In this document: positions 47,392 through 56,103 of the stretch, one piece after another
How positions within the stretch are numbered: position 1 is the first letter of the stretch
How the letters are laid out: the number at the start of each line of letters is the position of its first letter
From: Sphingomonas donggukensis
Lineage (GTDB): Bacteria; Pseudomonadota; Alphaproteobacteria; Sphingomonadales; Sphingomonadaceae
DNA length: 64,000 nt
Reading direction: 5' to 3'
Assembly: GCF_023674425.1 (NCBI RefSeq)
Contig: NZ_CP098401.1
Span: 2,277,501-2,341,500 of the forward strand
Notes under the pieces: model-generated
Told to the model about the DNA's origin: nothing
The model's database searches: none
The model's input: only the letters and a program-made list of their open reading frames with translations
Made by a program: the position numbers and the translations under genes

Positions 47392-48011
47392 GCCGGCTTG
47401 ACCGCTGCCGGCTTCGCATCGGGCGCGCGACCGTAGATCGGGCGCGGCGGCAGCGCAGTCAGGTGCGGCGGCAGCAGCGTCGCGCGGGCGGCGACCGGCA
47501 GGGCGTCGACACCCGCGATCGCCGGATCGAACGCGGCAAGCCGGCCAAGCCCGCTGCCGACCGCAAACTCGCCGCCCAGCGCAACCAGCGCGGCGTCCGG
47601 CTTCAGCGAAGCGAGCGGCGCGGCGGCGAGAGCGGGATCGAAGCGCTGCATGAACACCTCACCGTGCCCGCCTTCGATCACCACCGCAAGCGCGGGCACG
47701 TCCGGATGATCGGCAAAGGCCGCTGCGGCGATCAGGCTGGTCGAGGCGTACCCCGACACCGGCACGCCCCAGCCGATGCCGAGCCCGATCGCGGCTGCAA
47801 GCCCGACGCGCAGCCCGGTGAAGCTGCCCGGACCGCAATCGACCAGCACTGCGTCCGCTTTGCCCCCATCCGGCAGTTCGGCGATCATCGGCACCAGCCG
47901 CTCGGCATGGCCGCGCCCGACAACCTCGTGCAGTGCGGCGACGACGACCCCGTCCGCGATCAGCGCGACCGAACAGGCCGCGGTCGCGGTATCGATGACG
48001 AGGGTCCGCAC
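47388..48011 (-). CDS. tsaB: tRNA threonylcarbamoyladenosine biosynthesis protein TsaB
   Basis: A 207-residue ASKHA-fold protein. The N-terminal VIDTATAACSVAL and the later VDCGPGSFTGLRVGLAAAIGLG are diagnostic. TsaB forms the t6A37 complex with TsaD and TsaE. Overlaps rimI by 4 bases and follows a nitroreductase-type gene by 10 bases. Confidence 0.94.
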   Translation of the reverse strand: MRTLVIDTATAACSVALIADGVVVAALHEVVGRGHAERLVPMIAELPDGGKADAVLVDCGPGSFTGLRVGLAAAIGLGIGWGVPVSGYASTSLIAAAAFADHPDVPALAVVIEGGHGEVFMQRFDPALAAAPLASLKPDAALVALGGEFAVGSGLGRLAAFDPAIAGVDALPVAARATLLPPHLTALPPRPIYGRAPDAKPAAVKPA

Positions 48012-48021
48012 CGCGCAGCCG

Positions 48022-48618
48022 TCAGGCGAAGGTATTGAAGGTTTCGAAATCGGGCCGCGGGCTGCGATCGAAGATCGACGCCGGGTCGGCGTGGCCGATC
48101 GTCGCGACGAAGTTGGACTTCACCGCCGGGGTCGCGGCGAAGAAATCGGCGTCCAGTGCGCCCTGGTCGAATCCCGACATCGGCCCCACGTCGAAGCCGA
48201 GCGCGCGCGCCGCGACGATCAGATACGCGCCCTGCAACGACGAATTGCGCAGCGCCGCGATTTCGCGCGCGGCGGCATCGGGAAACCAGTGCTTCGCGGT
48301 CGGATCGTGCGGGAACAGCCACGGCAGCTGCTCGTGGAAATTCGTGTCCATCGCGACGATGACCGCGGCGGGCGCGGCCTTGATCTTCTCGGCGTTCGAC
48401 CCGCTGGCGTGGGCGGCAAGTCGCGCCTTGCCGGCGGCGTCGGTCAGCCACACGAAGCGCGCCGGCTGCATGTTGGCCGACGTCGGCCCCATCTTCACCA
48501 AATCGTAGATCGCGCGGATGTCGTCGTGGGTGACGACGCTGTCGGGGCGGTAGGTGTTGGCGGTGCGGGCGGTACGGAAGATCGTGTCGAGGCCAGCCTC
48601 GCTCAAATTCTCGGCCAT
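48022..48618 (-). CDS. Malonic semialdehyde reductase / nitroreductase family (RutE-like)
   Basis: A 198-residue nitroreductase-fold protein close to RutE: LDTIFRTARTANTYRPDSVV, MGPTSANMQPARFVWLT, and the C-terminal NFVATIGHADPASIFDRSPRPDFETF are hallmarks. RutE reduces malonic semialdehyde in pyrimidine breakdown, but no other rut gene is here. FMN binding is expected. It lies 30 bases after the NifU gene stop and 10 before tsaB. Confidence 0.9.
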   Translation of the reverse strand: MAENLSEAGLDTIFRTARTANTYRPDSVVTHDDIRAIYDLVKMGPTSANMQPARFVWLTDAAGKARLAAHASGSNAEKIKAAPAAVIVAMDTNFHEQLPWLFPHDPTAKHWFPDAAAREIAALRNSSLQGAYLIVAARALGFDVGPMSGFDQGALDADFFAATPAVKSNFVATIGHADPASIFDRSPRPDFETFNTFA

Positions 48619-48648
48619 TCGGGGAACACTCCTGGGGTGCGGCGGGGC

Positions 48649-49224
48649 TTAAACCGCGCGGACTTCGGTCACTTCGGGGACATAGTGGCGCAGCAGCTGC
48701 TCGATGCCCTGCTTCAGCGTCGCCGACGACGACGGGCAGCCGGCGCACGCGCCCTGCATCTGCAGATACACCTTGCCCTTGTCGAACCCGCGATAGACGA
48801 TGTCGCCGCCATCGTTGGCGACCGCGGGGCGGACGCGGGTCTCGATCAGCTCGCGGATCTGCGCGACGATGTCGGCATCCTCCGGGTTCTCGGCGAACTC
48901 GGCACCCTCGGGCGGCACGGCGATGCCGGCGGCAGAGCCGGGGCGGAACAATGGCATGTTCGCCGAGAAATGGTCGAGCAGGACGCCGAGCACATCGGGC
49001 TTCAGCTGCGCCCACTCGACACCCGGAGCCGCAGTGACCGAGATGAAATCCCGCCCGAAGAACACGCCGGTCACGTCGCCCAGACCGAACAGCGCGTCGG
49101 CGAGCGGCGAGGCCTCCGCCTCCTCCGGCGTCGCGAAATCGCGCGTGCCGCCGTCCATGACGGTACGTCCGGGCAGGAACTTGACGGTCGCCGGGTTCGG
49201 CGTGGCTTCGGTTTCGATCAGCAT
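48649..49224 (-). CDS. NifU/NfuA family Fe-S cluster scaffold
   Basis: A 191-residue protein: an N-terminal Scaffold Nfu domain (MLIETEATPNPATVKFLPG, about residues 1-90) and a C-terminal NifU domain (about 105-185) with the CAGC cluster motif in QMQGACAGCPSSSATLKQG. It carries 4Fe-4S clusters to client proteins. The ATG at 49224 is used; a start 22 codons earlier is possible but lacks homology. It is divergent from the M16 protease. Confidence 0.92.
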   Translation of the reverse strand: MLIETEATPNPATVKFLPGRTVMDGGTRDFATPEEAEASPLADALFGLGDVTGVFFGRDFISVTAAPGVEWAQLKPDVLGVLLDHFSANMPLFRPGSAAGIAVPPEGAEFAENPEDADIVAQIRELIETRVRPAVANDGGDIVYRGFDKGKVYLQMQGACAGCPSSSATLKQGIEQLLRHYVPEVTEVRAV

Positions 49225-49278
49225 GTGCGTGCATGTGGGCTGCGCGGCGCCCGCGATCAAGCGCCGTGCGTCCGTGCT

Positions 49279-49296
49279 GGTTAGGTTCATCTAACC
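49279..49296. promoter_or_regulatory. Palindrome GGTTAG-gttcat-CTAACC upstream of the M16 protease
   Basis: Perfect 6-base arms separated by 6 bases lie in the 90-base divergent gap between the NifU and protease genes, 19 bases before the protease ATG. It may be an operator or a 5' leader hairpin. Confidence 0.45.
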
Positions 49297-49314
49297 CCGC
49301 TAGAGCGGCGGGTG

Positions 49315-52227
49315 ATGAGCTCAACACCGAACGTGTTCGCGCGCGCGCTGGTCGCGCTTCCCCTCACCCTGGCGCTCGCGGTCGCGCTGCCGGCGCAGAC
49401 CAAGACCGCGGCGCCGGGGCGCGTCCTGGCCGCCGAGGTGCCGGTCGACAAGACCGCGTGGCTGTACAAGGGCAGCGACATCACCCCCGATCCCGACTGG
49501 CGGTTCGGCACGCTGCCCAACGGCCTGCGTTACGCCGTGCGCAAGAACGGGGTGCCGCCGGGGCAGGTGTCGATCCGCGTCCGCATCGATGCCGGATCGC
49601 TGATGGAGCGCGAGGGCGAGCAGGGTTACGCCCACCTGATCGAGCATCTCTCCTTCCGCGGATCCGAGCATGTCCCCGATGGCGAGGCGAAGCGCATCTG
49701 GCAGCGGATGGGCGTGACCTTCGGTGCCGACACCAACGCCAGCACCAGCTTCACCCAGACGGTGTACAAGCTCGACCTGCCGATGGCGAACGAGACCAGC
49801 CTCGCCGAAAGTCTGAAGATTCTGGAAGGCATGATGTCCGGGCCCGGGCTCACCCAGGCTGCGCTCAACGCCGAGCGCCCGGTGGTGATGGCCGAGGCGC
49901 GCGAGCAGCCCGGGCCGCAGGTGCGGCTGGGCGACCTGACCCGCGCCACGCTGTTCGCCGGGCAACCACTGTCGAACCGCTCGCCGATCGGCACGCCCGA
50001 GACGCTGTCGGCGGCGACCGCGGCTAGCGTCGCGGCGTTCCACAGCCGCTGGTACCGGCCCGAGCGCGCCGTCGTCGTGATCTCCGGCGACATGGACCCC
50101 GCCGTGTTCGAGCGGCAGATCGTCCGCGCCTTCGCCGACTGGAAGGGCGTCGGCGCGCCCGAGCCGACCCCGAATTTCGGTAGCCCGCAGCCGGGCAAGA
50201 CCGCCACCGCGGCGCTGGTCGAGCCGGCGCTGCCACCGATCGTGACGCTCGCCTACCTCCGCCCCTGGACGGTCGGCGACGACACCGTGATCTTCAACCA
50301 GAAGCGGATGATCGACAGCATCGCGGTGCGCATCGTCAACCGCCGGCTGGAACGTCGCGCGCGTGCCGGAGGCAGCTTCATCAGCGCGTCGGCGGACCTT
50401 GAGGACGTGTCGCGCAGCGCCAACGGCACCTTCGTGTCGATCCTGCCGATCGGCGACGATTGGGAGGCCGCGTTGAAGGACGTGCGCGTCACCATCGCCG
50501 ACGCCATCGCAGTCCCCCCGACCCAGGCCGAGATCGACCGCGAGCTGGCCGAGATCGGCACGTCGATGAAGGCGAGCGTCGACACCGCCCGTGTCGATGC
50601 CGGCGCGAAGAAGGCCGACGACCTGGTCGAGGCCGTCGATATCAAGGAAACGACGACGACCCCGGCGACCAGCCTGGGCATCTTCCAGGGCGCGATCGAC
50701 AAGCGGATGTTCACCCCCGCCGCGGTGCAGGCTTCGGCGAAGGCGGTGTTCACCGGCGTTGCGCTGCGCGGCGTGGTCAACACGCGCGTCGCCGGGGCCA
50801 ACGTCCCCGCGCTGCTCGCGACCGCGCTCGACACGCCCGTCGCCTCGACCGCGACGGCGGGCAAGGCGCTGCGCAGCGTCACGTTCGACGCGCTGCCGAA
50901 GCTCGGGACCCCCGGCAAGGTCACCGCGCGCAGCGTCGTGGTCGCCGATCCGAAGTTCGAGAAGATCGAGTTCGCGAACGGCGTGCGGATGCTGTTGTTC
51001 GAGAATCCATCGGAGGTCAGCCGCGTCTATGTGCGGGTGCGCTTCGGTCGCGGATTGCAGGCGCTGCCGACCGACCGGCTGACGCCCGCCTACGCCGGTG
51101 ATCTCGCGCTGATGGCGAGCGGGATCGGCACGCTGGGGCAGGAGGAGCTGGACCAGCTGACCGGCAACCGCCGTATCGGGCTGGACTTCAAGGTCGACAG
51201 CGATGCCTTCGTGATGGGGGCGACGACCTCCGCCGCCGACCTGCCCGACCAGCTGCGGCTGATCGCGGCGAAGCTGACGAACCCCGGCTGGGATCCGCAA
51301 CCGGTGGCGCGCGCGAAGGCGGTGATGCTGGCAAGCTACGCCGGCCTCGAAAGCTCGCCCGACGGCGTGCTGTCGCGCGAGCTCGACCGGCTGGTGCACG
51401 ACGGCGATCCGCGCTGGGGCACGCCCAGCCGCGCCGACATCGAGAAGCTCGACGCAAAGTCCTTCCGCGCGCTGTGGGAGCCGCTGCTCGCCTCGGGCCC
51501 GATCGAGGTGCAGGTGTTCGGCGATGTGAAGGCCGATGCCGCGATCGACGCGGTCGCCCGCTCGTTCGGGGCGATGAAGCCGCGCAAGGCCGCCGCCCCG
51601 CGCTCGCCCTCGGCCCGCTTCCCCGCGCATGTCGCGCAACCCGTCGTGCGCACGCACAAGGGCAATCCGACCCAGGCCGCGGCGGTGCTCGCCTGGCCGA
51701 CCGGCGGCGGCAGCGCCGACATCGCCGAGGGCCGCAAGCTGGAAGTGCTGGCCGCGGTGTTCCGCGACCGCCTGCTGGACAAGCTGCGCTCGGAAGCCGG
51801 GGTCAGCTATACCCCCAACGTCGCCTCGGCCTGGCCGGTGGGGATGCCGATGGGCGGGCGGATGATGGCGATCGGCATGGTGCCGCCCGACAAGACCGGC
51901 TTCTTCTTCGACCTCGCCCGCGGCATCGCCGCCGATCTGGTCGCGAAACCGATCGACACCGACGAGCTGCGCCGCTCGCTGGTGCCGGTGGTCCAGCAGG
52001 TCGCGCGCCTGTCGACCGGCAACATGTTCTGGCTGGCGCAGGCGGAGGGCGGAACGTACGATCCGAAGCGGCTCGCCGCGATCGACACGATCGCCACCGA
52101 CCTGACCTCGATCACGCCCGAGCAGGTGCAGGCGCTGGCGGCGAAATATCTGCAGCCCGCCAAGGACTGGTCGATGGTCGTGGTGCCGGAAAAGGCGGTT
52201 TCGGTCGCCCCGTCCGCCGCGCGCTGA
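49315..52227 (+). CDS. Exported M16 family zinc metalloprotease
   Basis: A 970-residue two-half pitrilysin-family protease. A signal peptide (residues 8-30, ending LPAQTK) precedes two M16 units. The inverted zinc motif HLIEH is at residues 107-111, and the third ligand Glu lies in VMAEAREQ near 194. The second half (about 530-960) keeps the fold but not the zinc motif, as usual. Similar proteases work in the periplasm on small peptides. The ATG at 49315 follows a GTG one codon earlier. It is divergent from nifU. Confidence 0.93.
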   Translation: MSSTPNVFARALVALPLTLALAVALPAQTKTAAPGRVLAAEVPVDKTAWLYKGSDITPDPDWRFGTLPNGLRYAVRKNGVPPGQVSIRVRIDAGSLMEREGEQGYAHLIEHLSFRGSEHVPDGEAKRIWQRMGVTFGADTNASTSFTQTVYKLDLPMANETSLAESLKILEGMMSGPGLTQAALNAERPVVMAEAREQPGPQVRLGDLTRATLFAGQPLSNRSPIGTPETLSAATAASVAAFHSRWYRPERAVVVISGDMDPAVFERQIVRAFADWKGVGAPEPTPNFGSPQPGKTATAALVEPALPPIVTLAYLRPWTVGDDTVIFNQKRMIDSIAVRIVNRRLERRARAGGSFISASADLEDVSRSANGTFVSILPIGDDWEAALKDVRVTIADAIAVPPTQAEIDRELAEIGTSMKASVDTARVDAGAKKADDLVEAVDIKETTTTPATSLGIFQGAIDKRMFTPAAVQASAKAVFTGVALRGVVNTRVAGANVPALLATALDTPVASTATAGKALRSVTFDALPKLGTPGKVTARSVVVADPKFEKIEFANGVRMLLFENPSEVSRVYVRVRFGRGLQALPTDRLTPAYAGDLALMASGIGTLGQEELDQLTGNRRIGLDFKVDSDAFVMGATTSAADLPDQLRLIAAKLTNPGWDPQPVARAKAVMLASYAGLESSPDGVLSRELDRLVHDGDPRWGTPSRADIEKLDAKSFRALWEPLLASGPIEVQVFGDVKADAAIDAVARSFGAMKPRKAAAPRSPSARFPAHVAQPVVRTHKGNPTQAAAVLAWPTGGGSADIAEGRKLEVLAAVFRDRLLDKLRSEAGVSYTPNVASAWPVGMPMGGRMMAIGMVPPDKTGFFFDLARGIAADLVAKPIDTDELRRSLVPVVQQVARLSTGNMFWLAQAEGGTYDPKRLAAIDTIATDLTSITPEQVQALAAKYLQPAKDWSMVVVPEKAVSVAPSAAR

Positions 52228-52311
52228 GGCGTCGCCCGCCTCGCCTCTTGAGGGCGGGGCGAGCGGTGGCTAAGGATGGGTGCGAAAACATTCTGTCCCA
52301 GGGGAACATAC

Positions 52312-52437
52312 GTGGCTGAGCACAGCGACATGAAGGCGCATCTCGGAACCTACACCAGCGTCATGGCGATGCTGAAATGGGGCGCCGTCATCTGTTTCCT
52401 GATCGGTGCGGGCGTCGTCTGGCTGATCGCGAGCTGA
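52312..52437 (+). CDS. aa3-type cytochrome c oxidase subunit IV (short TM protein)
   Basis: A 41-residue single-helix protein: MAEHSDMKAHLGTYTSVMAM, then a hydrophobic helix ending VVWLIAS. This matches the tiny COX4_pro_2 family (YTSVM-type N-terminus before the helix). AGGGGA precedes the GTG start at a good distance. It precedes pntAA by 14 bases, a placement seen in relatives (recalled). It probably belongs to the aa3 oxidase, whose main subunits are not here. Confidence 0.85.
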   Translation: MAEHSDMKAHLGTYTSVMAMLKWGAVICFLIGAGVVWLIAS

Positions 52438-52451
52438 CGGCGCCTCCGGGG

Positions 52452-53582
52452 GTGAAGATCGCGGTCCTTCGGGAACAGGCCAGCGGCGAACGCCGCGTCG
52501 CCGCCACGCCGGAAACGGTGAAGAAGTTCGCCGCCTTGGGCGCGACACTGGCGGTGGAGGCCGGCGCCGGCACCGGCGCCGCGATCGCTGATCAGGCCTA
52601 TGCCGATGCCGGCGCCGCCATCGGCACCCGCGCCGAGGTGCTCGCCGACGCCGACATCGTGCTCGGCGTGCAGGGGCCAGCCCCCGACAGTCTTGCCGGC
52701 ATCAAGCGCGGCGCGTGGCTCGCCGCCGCGATGAACCCGTTCGGCGAGCGCGCAAAGATCGATAGCTACGCCGACCTTGGCATCGAGGCGCTGGCGATGG
52801 AATTCATGCCGCGCATCACCCGCGCGCAGTCGATGGATATCCTGTCGTCGCAATCGAACCTCAGCGGCTACAAGGCGGTGCTCGACGCCGCGGGCGAATA
52901 TGGCCGCGCTTTCCCGATGATGATGACCGCGGCGGGCACCGTCAGCGCGGCGAAGGTCTTCGTGATGGGCGTCGGCGTCGCTGGCTTGCAGGCCATCGCC
53001 ACCGCGCGGCGGCTGGGTGCGCAGGTCAGCGCGACCGACGTGCGCTCGGCGACGAAGGAACAGATCCTCTCGCTCGGCGCGAAGCCGATCTTCGTCGAGG
53101 ACGTGAAGGGCATCGAGGGCGAGGGCTCGGGCGGCTACGCCACCGAGATGTCGGACGAATACAAGGCCGCGCAGGCCGCGCTCGTCTCGGCGCACATCGC
53201 GAAGCAGGACATCGTCATCACGACGGCGCTGATCCCGGGCCGCCCCGCGCCGCGGCTGATTTCCGACGCGCAGATCGCGACGATGCGCGCCGGCAGCGTC
53301 ATCGTCGACCTGGCGGTGGAGGCCGGCGGCAACGTCGAAGGCGCGGTGGCGGGCGAAGTGGTCGAGGTCCACGGCGTGAAGATTGTCGGCCACCGCAACG
53401 TCCCTAGCCGCCTCGCCGCCGACACCAGCGCCCTGTTCAGCCGCAACCTCTTCAACTTCCTCTCCGCCTTCTGGGACAAGGACGCGGGCAAACCGGTGCT
53501 CGACGAGGAAATCGGCGACGCCGTGCGGCTGACGCAGGGCGGCAAGGTCGTGAACCCGCGGTTGCTCGAAGCCGCGCTGTGA
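52452..53582 (+). CDS. pntAA: NAD(P) transhydrogenase subunit alpha part 1
   Basis: A 376-residue soluble NAD(H)-binding subunit of proton-translocating transhydrogenase. It has the AlaDh/PNT N-terminal domain (VKIAVLREQASGERRVAATP) and the Rossmann motif VFVMGVGVAGLQAIATARRL (shown as VMGVGVAGLQAIATARRL). The RQD loop region has SADVTLVQ-like equivalents not resolved by eye. GTG start at 52452. Membrane parts are the separate pntAB and pntB genes downstream, the three-subunit arrangement. Confidence 0.93.
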   Translation: MKIAVLREQASGERRVAATPETVKKFAALGATLAVEAGAGTGAAIADQAYADAGAAIGTRAEVLADADIVLGVQGPAPDSLAGIKRGAWLAAAMNPFGERAKIDSYADLGIEALAMEFMPRITRAQSMDILSSQSNLSGYKAVLDAAGEYGRAFPMMMTAAGTVSAAKVFVMGVGVAGLQAIATARRLGAQVSATDVRSATKEQILSLGAKPIFVEDVKGIEGEGSGGYATEMSDEYKAAQAALVSAHIAKQDIVITTALIPGRPAPRLISDAQIATMRAGSVIVDLAVEAGGNVEGAVAGEVVEVHGVKIVGHRNVPSRLAADTSALFSRNLFNFLSAFWDKDAGKPVLDEEIGDAVRLTQGGKVVNPRLLEAAL

Positions 53583-53669
53583 CCGGCGCTACACGTCGCC
53601 CGCCGGAGACCCCGCGCCGAAACGTGCCGCCGCCGTCCGTCACTCCCTTTGAATTAAAGTGATCCGCCA

Positions 53670-54026
53670 ATGAGCCCGATCCTTGTACTGGCCCTGCTGG
53701 CTACCCCGACCGCACCATCGCTCTCCGAACGCTTCCAGGCGCTCGCCCAGGCCGAGCATATGGTGAGGAAGTGCGCGTCGCTCGATCGATCGGCGGCGAC
53801 GATCGCCCGCGCGAAACGCTCCCATGCGGCGGCAGCGGCGGTGTCCGCGCGCGCCCGCGCCGCCGCTGCCGAAGGCCGGCGGACGTGGACCGCGATGCAG
53901 GGGCAGGTCGATGATTCGTGCATCGTCGGCCCGCGCGAGACACCGCGCCGCAGCTACCGCGACCTGCTCGACCAATATGAACGGACGACGCGCGACATCG
54001 CGCGCGATCTGGAGAGGAAACGCTGA
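53670..54026 (+). CDS. Small exported or periplasmic helical protein between transhydrogenase genes
   Basis: A 118-residue protein with a short hydrophobic N-terminus (MSPILVLALLATPTA, a probable signal peptide) and a helical Ala/Arg-rich remainder (SHAAAAAVSARARAAAAEGRR). It ends ERTTRDIARDLERKR. It is followed by pntAB one base after its stop, so it is read with the pnt operon. No family is recognised, and it interrupts the usual pntAA-pntAB order. Confidence 0.7.
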   Translation: MSPILVLALLATPTAPSLSERFQALAQAEHMVRKCASLDRSAATIARAKRSHAAAAAVSARARAAAAEGRRTWTAMQGQVDDSCIVGPRETPRRSYRDLLDQYERTTRDIARDLERKR

Positions 54027-54027
54027 C

Positions 54028-54330
54028 ATGGATTTCATCGCAATCCTCTCGATCTTCGTCATGGCGTGTTTCGTCGGCTATTACGTCGTCTGGTCGGTCA
54101 CACCGGCGCTGCACACGCCGCTGATGGCGGTGACCAACGCGATTTCGAGCGTCATCATCGTCGGCGCGCTGATCGCGGCGGCGGCGGCGGGCTCCGCCAC
54201 GTCGAAATGGCTCGGCCTGCTCGGCGTCGTGCTCGCCAGCATCAACATCTTCGGCGGCTTTGCGGTCACCAGCCGGATGCTCGCGATGTACAAGAAAAAG
54301 GACCGGCCGGCGGCACCGGCCAAGCATTAG
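54028..54330 (+). CDS. pntAB: NAD(P) transhydrogenase subunit alpha part 2
   Basis: A 100-residue membrane subunit with three or four helices: IAILSIFVMACFVGYYVVWS, HTPLMAVTNAISSVIIVGAL and a third ending GGFAVTSRMLAMYKKKDR. The HTPLMAVTNAISS segment is diagnostic. It starts one base after the preceding hypothetical gene and ends before a nested palindrome and pntB. Confidence 0.95.
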   Translation: MDFIAILSIFVMACFVGYYVVWSVTPALHTPLMAVTNAISSVIIVGALIAAAAAGSATSKWLGLLGVVLASINIFGGFAVTSRMLAMYKKKDRPAAPAKH

Positions 54331-54333
54331 CTC

Positions 54334-54411
54334 GTCACCCCGGCGCATGCCGGGGTCTCGTGTCGCGAGGGCACGCCTGCGGAGGGAGATTCCGGCGTTT
54401 GCCGGGATGAC
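54334..54411. repeat. Nested inverted repeat (double hairpin) between pntAB and pntB
   Basis: Arm 54334-54359 and arm 54386-54411 form an imperfect inverted repeat, each with its own hairpin (ACCCCGGC-gcat-GCCGGGGT in the first). One C-G pair in the first arm is T-A in the second, keeping the stem. It sits within the pnt operon. Confidence 0.8.
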
Positions 54412-54429
54412 GTAAGGGGGAAGTGAAGA

Positions 54430-55926
54430 GTGGAACACGCGGTCAACCCTTTTGCGGCGCTCGCCTATCTCGTCGCCGGGGTGTGCTTCATCCTCGCGCT
54501 GCGCGGGCTGTCGTCGCCGACGTCGAGCCAGCGCGGCAACCGTTTCGGCATGATCGGCATGGGCATCGCCGTCATCACGACGCTGGTGACGCATGTTCCA
54601 GAGGTCGCCAACGCCTATGGCCGGACGCCAGCAGCGATAGAGCACAGCCTGCAATTGCTGCCCGATTGGCTGACGATTGCCCAAATCCTCGCCGCCATCG
54701 CCATCGGCGCCGCGATCGGCCTCACCACCGCGCGCCGCATCGCGATGACCGACATGCCGCAGCTGGTCGCGGCGTTCCACAGCCTCGTCGGCCTCGCCGC
54801 GGTGCTGGTCGCCGCCGCCGCGTTCCTCAACCCCGAAGCGTTCGGCATCGCCAGCCGCATCCAGCCGATCTACGGCCCGCCGATCATCACTATCCTGCCG
54901 GTCAGCCGGATCGAGATGGGGCTGGGCATCGCGATCGGCGCGATCACCTTTTCGGGCTCGGTCATCGCCTTCCTGAAATTGAACGGCAACATGGGCGGCA
55001 AGCCGATCCTGCTGCCGGGGCGCCATGTCCTCAACCTCGGCGTGCTCGCCGGCATTCTCGGCCTGATCGCCTATTTCGTGACCGACCAGAGCGCTTGGGT
55101 GTTCTGGACGATCACCGCGCTGTCGTTCGCGATCGGCTTTCTGCTCATCGTGCCGATCGGCGGCGCCGACATGCCGGTCGTGGTCAGCATGCTCAACAGC
55201 TACTCAGGCTGGGCGGCGGCGGCGATGGGCTTCACGCTGCACAACAGCGCGATGATCATCACCGGCGCGCTGGTCGGGTCGTCGGGCGCGATCCTCAGCT
55301 ACATCATGTGCCGCGCGATGAACCGCAGCTTCATCAGCGTCATCGCCGGCGGCTTCGGCGCGGAGGCCGCGATCGCCGGCGACGCGAGGGAGCAACGCCC
55401 GTGGAAGCGCGGATCGGCAGAGGACGCGGCCTTCCTGATGCAACAGGCCGAACAGGTCATCATCGTGCCCGGCTACGGCATGGCGGTGGCGCAGGCGCAG
55501 CACGTGCTGCGCGAGATGGCCGACAAGCTGAAGGAGCACGGCGTCCGCGTGAAATACGCGATTCACCCGGTCGCGGGCCGCATGCCGGGGCACATGAACG
55601 TACTGCTCGCCGAAGCCAGCGTCCCCTATGACGAGGTGTTCGAACTGGAGGACATCAACAGCGAATTCGCGCAGACCGACGTCGCCTTCGTCATCGGCGC
55701 CAACGACGTGACCAACCCGGCGGCCAAGACCGACAAGACCTCCCCCATCTACGGCATGCCGATCCTCGACGTCGAAAAGGCGAAGACCGTGCTGTTCGTG
55801 AAGCGCAGCATGGGCGGGGTCGGTTACGCCGGCGTCGACAACGACGTGTTCTACATGGACAATACGATGATGCTGCTCGCCGACGCCAAGAAGATGGTCG
55901 AGGAGATCGTCAAGTCGCTCGACTGA
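54430..55926 (+). CDS. pntB: NAD(P) transhydrogenase subunit beta
   Basis: A 498-residue subunit: about nine membrane helices (residues 1-270) then the NADP(H)-binding domain (about 300-498) with VIIVPGYGMAVAQAQHVLRE, the NADP-binding GYGMAV motif, AGRMPGHMNVLLAEA and ANDVTNPAAKTDKTSP. With PntAA/AB it reduces NADP+ using NADH and the proton gradient. GTG start at 54430, after the nested palindrome. Confidence 0.96.
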   Translation: MEHAVNPFAALAYLVAGVCFILALRGLSSPTSSQRGNRFGMIGMGIAVITTLVTHVPEVANAYGRTPAAIEHSLQLLPDWLTIAQILAAIAIGAAIGLTTARRIAMTDMPQLVAAFHSLVGLAAVLVAAAAFLNPEAFGIASRIQPIYGPPIITILPVSRIEMGLGIAIGAITFSGSVIAFLKLNGNMGGKPILLPGRHVLNLGVLAGILGLIAYFVTDQSAWVFWTITALSFAIGFLLIVPIGGADMPVVVSMLNSYSGWAAAAMGFTLHNSAMIITGALVGSSGAILSYIMCRAMNRSFISVIAGGFGAEAAIAGDAREQRPWKRGSAEDAAFLMQQAEQVIIVPGYGMAVAQAQHVLREMADKLKEHGVRVKYAIHPVAGRMPGHMNVLLAEASVPYDEVFELEDINSEFAQTDVAFVIGANDVTNPAAKTDKTSPIYGMPILDVEKAKTVLFVKRSMGGVGYAGVDNDVFYMDNTMMLLADAKKMVEEIVKSLD

Positions 55927-55927
55927 G

Positions 55928-55977
55928 CGGGCAGCGAGCCGGTCCGCCGCCTCCCCCTGCCCAATGTCCGCTGCCCG
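55928..55977. repeat. 9-bp inverted repeat downstream of pntB
   Basis: CGGGCAGCG (55928-55936) and CGCTGCCCG (55969-55977) are perfect inverted arms around a 32-base Pro-codon-like loop, just past the pntB stop. No T-run, so any terminator role is weak. Confidence 0.4.
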
Positions 55978-56060
55978 ATCCCTCCAAATTGGAACAAGTA
56001 GCTAGCGAATAAAGCCGTTTCGGCGACAATTGCCTCTGGTCCGTATTGGAGGAACTTTGC

Positions 56061-56102
56061 ATGCTCGGAACAGATCACGAACCTTGTACAGGGGTACGCT
56101 GA
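56061..56102 (+). CDS. Possible 13-residue leader peptide before the winged-helix regulator
   Basis: ATG at 56061 opens MLGTDHEPCTGVR and stops with TGA at 56100-56102, one base before the ATG of the regulator. A strong GGAGGA ribosome site (56049-56054) lies at the ideal distance from this ATG, while the regulator itself has only a weaker AGGGG at 56090-56094. It could couple or attenuate regulator translation. Confidence 0.4.
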   Translation: MLGTDHEPCTGVR

Positions 56103-56103
56103 G

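Noticed and set aside
55985..56040. GGAAC-N20-CGTT upstream of the winged-helix gene as an EcfG promoter
   Set aside because: The 20-base spacer is too long for the known pattern.
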